Shown in pieces: positions 58,801 through 64,000 of a DNA stretch of 64,000 nucleotides. The translations under genes were made by a program, and so were the position numbers. Numbering within the stretch: position 1 is the stretch's first letter; each line of letters starts with the position of its first letter. The DNA is taken from assembly GCF_037975245.1 (NCBI RefSeq), contig NC_092562.1, positions 16,788,021-16,852,020 on the forward strand, in the 5' to 3' direction. The notes beneath the pieces are model-generated. The model saw only the letters and a program-made list of their open reading frames with translations. It had not been told where the DNA came from and searched no databases. This DNA is from Apostichopus japonicus. Its lineage: Eukaryota; Echinodermata; Holothuroidea; Aspidochirotida; Stichopodidae.

Positions 58801-61800
58801 GCCTGCTACGTTGTGACAATGTCACAGGTGATTACTGTAGTCAATTTGTTTTGTTCATTGAAACTTACATGAAATAAATACTCAATATATAAATATGTGT
58901 ATCTCTCTATATATATACATACGAATATATATAATTGAATTCATAGTGAGTCGAAAAATCCAGAACAGTGAAAAACTTCCAGCCTCCTCCAGGATTCGAA
59001 CCCAGGCCTCCCTCTTTATATGCCGACACCCTAACCACTAGGCTATGGACGTTGATTGTATGTGCAGAGGTTCGAAACCGGTAAAGAAGGTCGTAAATCC
59101 ACTGTAGGCATATGTACAAATATATATATACAGTATATATATATAGTAAAAAAACAATTTGGAATCATGACTCTGTGATGTTAGTAGTCCCCATACATGG
59201 AGTTGCTGTACTGACATATTTTTTCATCTCAATACTGTATTAGGTACTGTATCTATGACAAGTATGATGTACAGTAATTTACTGATTGTGAAAATCAGTA
59301 ATATCAAACTTAATTTTAAGTCAGTCAAAAAACAAACAGAAAGTATTAATTAATCACTGATGTATAACTCAACACAAGTGAAAACAAGGAAACAAGAATT
59401 GACAAGCTCTTGACAGTAACAAGCCTGCAGGGTTTGGCCCTCTTACACAGGAGGAGGAACAGGAAGTTAATAATACACAACTATATATAAAGTAAAAACC
59501 TGCAATCATATCTGGTTAATGATTGTAAGAAACAAAAACTGACGAGCACACCAAAGTAATCAGTTTTGTTAATAACTTCAACACTGATCCACTCAAAATG
59601 CACAATATTTTTTTTTTTTAAATATACAAGGGGTTACAGAAATATGATCATAGTTTTTAAAAATAAATATGACATAATTATCAGGCACTTTCCGAGTACC
59701 ATGTACTTGTTCCTACACTCTCCTGTATAACTCGGATTGGTCATACTGTACAAAGAATATTGCTTTCACATAAACGGTTAAATATTTGCGAGAAAGTTTT
59801 AAAAATCAACTCAATTGCCATAACACAACCATTTCCTTTACCATTTTTTAAAGATTTCAACATACAGTCCGGTAACATTGCTGGATTCCCGCAATTTATC
59901 AGTTTTCTCTTAGGAGGAATTTCCCGCAACGGTTCCTGGTACTTCCCGAAACTTGCACCATGACTGTAGTTACAAAACTTGCCAATAAGGAGCCAGATAC
60001 TATCAAGTTTTGTCGATTTTTGTAAGGAGTTATGTGATCGGTCAAATAAAACACTGGCTTCGTTAGTGCCGCACTGCACAGTGTGTATTGGTCGCAATGG
60101 TCGACCATGTGTACTGCACTGTATGTACTATATGTGCGCTAAATCTTGGTACGGGAACATGTACGTACATCTAACTACTAACATTTTTGAAATTCCCACC
60201 CCCCACTCCCCCAAAAGTATTATGGGATCCCCCTCCCCCTTTTCAACATCCTAGCAATAGCACTGGTGGAATACCAGTTGCAGTACAGTAAACACTATAA
60301 AGTGGTACACTGCCTGACCCAAAAAATTCCCCAACCTCAGAATATCCATTCAAGCCACTTCCCTTTGTTTCCATGTGTAGTACTGGTGATATGCACTGTA
60401 ACTTCTATTTGTATACTAGCTATGTCACTCTTGAGAACCAGACAGTGTTTACAGTAACAATTCTAGTTCCTTGTTGTCAGCTGATAAACAGTAACGTAAC
60501 CTGAGATAAGTCATATCAGTTACACAACCGTAATGTAATCTCTGAGAGAGATTACACAACCATAGTTGCGTCTAAAGTGCATAACCTCAAAAATCAAAAG
60601 CAATCTGCTGCATTCCATCGCTTAAATTGTTTTTTTTCGTTGAAGATGGAAACCCTTGTGTGTACAGTCCACCAGTGTCACTTATATGGTGACTGGTGAC
60701 AATATTGGTGACTGTCACATGTCACATGACGAATACATAATATCAAGTACTGAAGCAAAGCTTTGTGTAGAGTTATTTGGTAGGAGACGATCAGATTTGA
60801 AACAACACCAGCTCATTTTAGATGTAGGAAGTCACTTTTTAAATTGAACTGTCTAAATCTAAATGCAAACATTCATCTGCCTCAGTTTTTGTTAACATCT
60901 TTCAAAACTGACGAAAACCTTCTAAACATCCAGGAAAGCATGTGACTTCTGTCAATGATGTAATGATTTATTTACAAAAGTCACAAGACTTGGCTGACGT
61001 GTTATAAACCTGATGCGGTACCTGTTATTAGCAATTAACACTAAATGATTAATCTTGCGGTCATTAAGCAATAGTACCGTTCAGTTTAATGAGGAATCAT
61101 TTCCTGAAACTGGAAACTGTCACACACAGCCAGAACAAAGATTAACGACCTGTGAAAGGTGTAATGTTACAATGTATTTAACAGCAAAAAATATCACACC
61201 TGTTTTTAAGTCAAAATAAAATAGAAATGTTAGCAAACTGCTTATCCACTAGAGAGCCTGTGTAGGAGAATGTGTAAAAGTAAGTTGGCCTGACGTTTCG
61301 ATCCTAGCAGGATCTTCTTCAAAGGCTAAATGACAAGTAACAGTACTTAACAGACTGAACAAAAACACGCAGAATACAGACAGGTTAATGAGCATGTGAA
61401 CACAAAGAGATAGATGTAAGGGGATTAGTAGACAAGGGATGGAGAGAAGAAAGGAAAAAACCGAACGTCAGGCCAACTTAATTTTACACTGTAATTAAGT
61501 CCTCTACAAAAGAGAAAATCTATGGATTTCTCTGAAACGCAGACTTATACTGTAAGTAGTGTGCATATGCAGTTATAACTATTGTCTCGTCATTATTAAA
61601 TACAGATGAGGAGAAAGGCCAGAGGGGCGGTGGGTGGGGGGGGAAGGAAGGCGGGGTTTGTTTATCTCCCATCTTTTTAGCCTCACACAAAGAATACAAA
61701 AGTGGTTATAATCCCTAAACTTTGCATTTAGACATAATGGTAGGTTGATTTGTAAACTTAAGTTCCCAAAACCGCCTACATGGGATTTGATCTCAACAAT

Positions 61801-63149
61801 CTCAGGGGGACATCCCTCCTTTATAAAATCCTGGAACCGTGTCTGAAATCTAAGGGAATTTGTTTTTCTGGGCTAGAGAAATTTAAGTTTGTGTATCTCA
61901 ACGAGGAAGTTAAAGTAATATTACCTCATTGAACCAAAAAAAAACGTATCACATTATAATTTTTCATTATTACCAGGCCAGAGGGGCAAGGGGGGGGGGG
62001 GGTTTAGCCTAATACAAAAAATACAAAAGTGGTTATTATCCCTAAACTTTGAATTTGGACATAATGGTAGGTTGATTTTACAGTCTTAATATTTCCCAGA
62101 ATGCACCATTTGTTTTGTAAAATTTGGTTCCGAAAACATCCTAAATGGGATTGGACTTTGACAATCTCAGGGGGACATCCGTTCCTTATAAATCCTGGAC
62201 CGGTGTCTGATATCTAAGGGTATTTGTTTTTTCTGGGTGCGAGAAATTTAAGTTTGAGTGTAGCAACGAGGAAGTTAAAGTTAATATTACCTCATTGAAC
62301 CAAAACAACAACCGTATCATGTGATAATTTCCCGACCTAGTTCCTCGTCCTTATTACCCTCTATGACATAATAATTTGCAAAGCTGTAAAGTTACCTGGA
62401 ATATTCTTCCTCCGTGGGGCTGTTGCTGTTGTTACTGTGAGTTGCTTCACCATCGTTCTCTTCTTTTCCTGTCTTCTTTATCTCTTCCTCACGAGTGGCT
62501 TCCTTTTCACTTTCTGAAAGATCTCTGTCGTTTCTACGGTCCGTTGAGCCGGCTTTCGTCTCCGACTTGTCCGCACCGGCCCGACCGGTGGATATCGACG
62601 GTCCTTCGTCTGTCCGTCCATCCGTCTCGTCGGCTGTTTCTTTCTCACCCACCGATTGTTTTAGTACTGCACCCAGTCCATCGTCGGACCTCTCCACTTT
62701 GGACGCTGGGTCCCGATATGAATTTACCGTGTCGGCAGTGTCGTTCAAGCTTAGTCCGTCTTGATCGTTTCCTCGACTGTTACTTGAATACTTGTCCCAT
62801 TCGGAATCAAACTGCCGTAGGACTGTTTCGAAAGAATCCTCGCTTGCAATTGTTTCTTTGTCGACGCCACTCCCGAAGGATGAGTTTCTCTCTTCCGTCG
62901 TACCGAAAGAATCTTCTTCATTATTGCACGTCCTTGTTCCAGTCTCATCTCCGACTACCGCAAAAGAACTTGAAGAACTCTGCTGGTGCAGCAACTCTTT
63001 CCTCTCTGCAGAAGAATGCTTGCTCGTTTCTCGCGACGGATCCCCCGTGCCGCTCCCGACAGAGTCCCTTTCGGGAACGTCGTGGTAGATGGGTTTCACC
63101 AACTTCTTCCTCTTCCTGGTGCAGAGATCGATCACATCTTGTTTGTAAA
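55664..63149 (-). CDS. atg4: ATG4C/D-like autophagy cysteine protease, 3' half, five exons, partial
   Basis: Seen: exons 63149-62396, 58233-58073, 57165-57089, 56648-56529 and 55855-55664 join in one frame to about 434 residues ending SEDFVLLD. Blocks in order: VYKQDVID; a long Ser/Glu-rich insertion; VIILVPVRLGGEEVNNIYI; IGIIGGKPKHSLYFVGFQ; LIHLDPHYCQ with catalytic Asp (57,145-57,143) and His (57,139-57,137); TFHCMSPRKMAITKMDPSCT; DYPMFII; C-terminal FVLL. Known: ATG4 enzymes process and delipidate ATG8/LC3/GABARAP with a Cys-Asp-His triad, and these blocks match ATG4C/ATG4D rather than ATG4A/B. Inference: an ancestral ATG4C/D-type protease acting in cytosolic autophagosome formation. The catalytic Cys exon and N-terminus lie beyond base 64,000. 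The insertion is unusual. Confidence 0.92.
56529..56648 (-). CDS. atg4: atg4 exon: FHCxSPRKM...KMDPSCTIGFY block
   Basis: A 120-bp exon, phase 0 on both sides, TTTCAG-like acceptor and GTGAAG donor. Encodes TFHCMSPRKMAITKMDPSCT then IGFYLKTREDFDKFCIEIQQ, nearly the ATG4C/D consensus. Confidence 0.93.
57089..57165 (-). CDS. atg4: atg4 exon: catalytic LDPH motif
   Basis: A 77-bp exon (phase 1 in, phase 0 out) encoding DEKLIHLDPHYCQSVVDMKE and KDFPIW. Asp and His of the LDPH motif are the second and third triad members in ATG4 proteases. Confidence 0.93.
57816..57890 (+). mobile_element. degenerate tRNA-like sequence (tRNA pseudogene or SINE head)
   Basis: GGGTAGCTCAGTTGGTAGAGC is a typical tRNA D-arm/A box. 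The anticodon-arm region contains TTGTTAT, and the B-box position reads GTCAGAATCCC instead of GTTCGAATCCC. The acceptor ends do not pair well. It lies within an atg4 intron. A working tRNA is unlikely. Confidence 0.6.
58073..58233 (-). CDS. atg4: atg4 exon: VPVRLGGE / GGKPKHSLYF block
   Basis: A 161-bp exon (phase 2 in, phase 1 out) encoding DWCAVIILVPVRLGGEEVNN and CIGIIGGKPKHSLYFVGFQ, core beta-sheet elements of the ATG4 protease fold. Splice sites TTGCAG and GTAAAA. Confidence 0.93.
58931..59118 (-). mobile_element. tRNA-derived SINE (S1 family) copy
   Basis: Minus strand: TACCGGTTTCGAACCTCTGC, A box TAGCCTAGTGGTTAGGG, B box GGTTCGAATCCTGGAGG, GGAGGCTGGAAG and the tail to TTCAATTATATATA. 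It lies in the atg4 intron in the same orientation as the gene. Confidence 0.82.
61273..61488. mobile_element. miniature inverted-repeat element, 216 bp
   Basis: Terminal repeats TGTAAAAGTAAGTTGGCC (then TGACGTT) and the reverse complement of AACGTCAGGCCAACTTAA (then TTTTACA). Contains GATCCTAGCAGGATCTTCTT. A partial relative lies at 37,044. No ORF. Confidence 0.8.
61617..62330. repeat. tandem duplication, about 360-bp unit, two copies
   Basis: GGCCAGAGGGGC begins copies at about 61,617 and 61,976. Both contain ATACAAAAGTGGTTAT, CATAATGGTAGGTTGATTT, CTCAGGGGGACATCC and AACGAGGAAGTTAAAG, with small indels. It ends about 65 bp before the atg4 insertion exon donor. Confidence 0.9.
62396..63149 (-). 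CDS. atg4: atg4 exon with about 240-residue low-complexity insertion
   Basis: A 754-bp exon from CTTTGCAG|TTTAC to TCCAG|GTAACT (phase 1 in, phase 2 out). It begins with the conserved VYKQDVID, then RKRKKLVKP (basic, NLS-like), and then Ser/Glu/Asp/Thr-rich sequence such as HQQSSSSSFAVVGDETGTRT and GKEENDGEATHSNNSNSPTE. Human ATG4C/D have only a short linker here. The frame is open for 250 codons and joins correctly to the next exon (AG|T, Ser), so it is a genuine coding exon. The long plus-strand frame over it is a shadow. Confidence 0.85.
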
Positions 63150-63334
63150 CTGCAAAGAATATAACAAACATTGTTATTAAACATTATTAGTTCTATGTAT
63201 CAAGAATGACTACAATACAAGCTTTTGGGACTTTATTTATAAAAACCGATTCCTTTTTTTTTCTATAAGACAGATTTTTGTCTTGACACATCTTCTTGGT
63301 TTCTGAGTTTACCTCTGACAACAATCTTTATTTA

Positions 63335-63628
63335 TTAAACAGCCAACTCTGTAGAAGTTAAGTCTGCTACATTGTAAACTTTTGTACACCTCCTCCTTCT
63401 CAATATACACATAAATAATGCCAGGCCTTTAAGGAGGATTTCTTCTGGAGTGGTGCGTTCACCGAAGACCCGGACCTTTTCATTGAACACCATCACAGAG
63501 GAGGGGGTCGATTCTTGTATAACTCCCCATTCCCAATCTCGCTCCCACCTCGACCCGAATAACATGACTTGTCCAAGCTGGTTGAGAACATGCAATCTCT
63601 CTAAAATGCTCTTAAATGCACAAATCCC
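63335..63628 (-). CDS. candidate 3'-terminal exon of an unidentified transcript
   Basis: After TTTATTTGCAG the minus strand is open for 97 codons (GICAFKSILERLHVLNQLGQ, later ERDWEWGVIQESTPSS and VRVFGERTTPEEILLKG). It ends TTELAV-like (STELAV) TAA, followed directly by overlapping AATAAATAAA poly(A) signals (63,336-63,327). It does not match ATG4 and its phase is not needed by the ATG4 chain. It could be the last exon of a gene or alternative transcript coming from beyond the right edge, or a chance ORF. Family not recognised. Confidence 0.35.
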   Translation of the reverse strand, partial: GICAFKSILERLHVLNQLGQVMLFGSRWERDWEWGVIQESTPSSVMVFNEKVRVFGERTTPEEILLKGLALFMCILRRRRCTKVYNVADLTSTELAV

Positions 63629-64000
63629 CTGCAAATAAATTTATAATATAGCTTATTTCCTCTCATACGGTATCCCACTTCTTAACAGATTTGAGCACTG
63701 AGTGTTCCACGTAGCTGATAAAAAAAAATGCCCACTAACCTAGAATTGAAAGGACATGAATAACAATGTTTAAACAACTTGATCTCCAGATTTCGTATGC
63801 AACAGTTGTCTAATCATCTCTGCGATGAAAGTGTTCAATGTACTACATCTTGAGTGACTGTGAAGTCTGGAATATTACGGACCATTAAAGCACAAAAAAA
63901 AAACAATTCTGTAGCTTCTCTTTAAGCATGTACTTATTAAAGGCTACAAAAAATTATGGTACAAATTCATTTTGGATGTCTATAGCCGCACCGGACATAC
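63629..64000. other. right edge, nothing recognised
   Basis: No atg4 exon containing the catalytic Cys block was found here; it must lie further right. Confidence 0.5.

Larger units (their letters stand above)
58234..62395 (-). other. atg4 intron (4.2 kb)
   Basis: Contains a SINE copy (58,931), a GATCCTAGCAGGATC-type element (61,273) and a 360-bp tandem duplication (61,617-62,330). Stretches 59,120-61,260 otherwise show no exon or clear repeat. The open frame at 59,741-60,097 has no supporting splice sites or domain. Confidence 0.6.

Noticed and set aside
59741-60097. 118-codon minus-strand ORF in the atg4 intron
   Set aside because: No recognisable domain, no matching splice sites, and an overlapping plus-strand ORF of similar quality.
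62376-63164. Plus-strand ORF of 262 codons
   Set aside because: Antisense shadow of the ATG4 insertion exon. The minus-strand frame has correct splice junctions and conserved ATG4 blocks at both ends.

Overview
This window is AT-rich animal nuclear DNA. It carries three multi-exon protein genes with ordinary GT-AG introns, embedded in a dense population of small transposons, tRNA-derived SINEs and very long (TA)n tracts. The gene content (an angiopoietin-receptor-like Tie gene, a helical-cytokine-receptor-like gene and an ATG4C/D-like autophagy protease) indicates a metazoan. Together with the repeat style it suggests an invertebrate deuterostome, most likely an echinoderm and possibly a holothurian. 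That assignment is an inference from reading alone. No bacterial operon, CRISPR array or rRNA gene is present.

Left part (1-13,405, minus strand): the 5' half of a Tie-like receptor tyrosine kinase. Six coding exons can be joined in one consistent reading frame, with every intron in phase 1: signal peptide, two Ig-like exons, then three EGF-like exons. This is the Tie1/Tie2 ectodomain order Ig-Ig-EGF-EGF-EGF. The fibronectin and kinase parts lie off the left edge. Introns hold hAT-type miniature elements with perfect 8-bp target duplications, SINE pieces and (TA)n tracts.

Middle (13.4-25 kb): intergenic DNA between two divergently oriented genes, made mostly of nested miniature transposons, a SINE and a long imperfect palindrome. 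From 24,993 to 45,936 (plus strand) a ten-exon gene can be assembled without any frame break into a 784-residue type I membrane receptor: signal peptide, a class II cytokine receptor (CRF2)-like D1-D2 pair, two more fibronectin-III-like domains, one transmembrane helix and a 312-residue cytoplasmic tail. D1 carries a C-x7-C-S-L-T-D-E signature and the introns follow the vertebrate cytokine-receptor phase order 1-2-1-0-1. The tail has a juxtamembrane Box1-like LPNI, a DSGISS beta-TrCP-type degron and a YLPM (YxxM) motif. This is the most interesting item in the window, because class II cytokine receptors are best known from vertebrates. Its first intron contains a 1.6-kb, 22-bp-unit minisatellite followed by a 541-bp tandem duplication.

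Right part (46-64 kb): about 9.7 kb of convergent intergenic DNA with decayed non-LTR retrotransposons, a near-perfect long inverted repeat and TA tracts. It is followed by the 3' half of an ATG4C/D-like cysteine protease on the minus strand (55,664-63,149, five exons). The catalytic Asp and His (LDPH) are present; the catalytic Cys exon lies beyond the right edge. Unusually, one 754-bp exon inserts about 240 Ser/Glu/Asp-rich, probably disordered residues into the protease domain between the conserved VYxxDVID and ILVPVRLGGE blocks. A possible separate 3'-terminal exon (63,335-63,628) lies upstream of the recognised ATG4 exons.

The three genes have no obvious shared pathway. Tie and the cytokine receptor are both surface receptors lying head to head about 11.6 kb apart, and the autophagy gene converges on the cytokine receptor from the other side.
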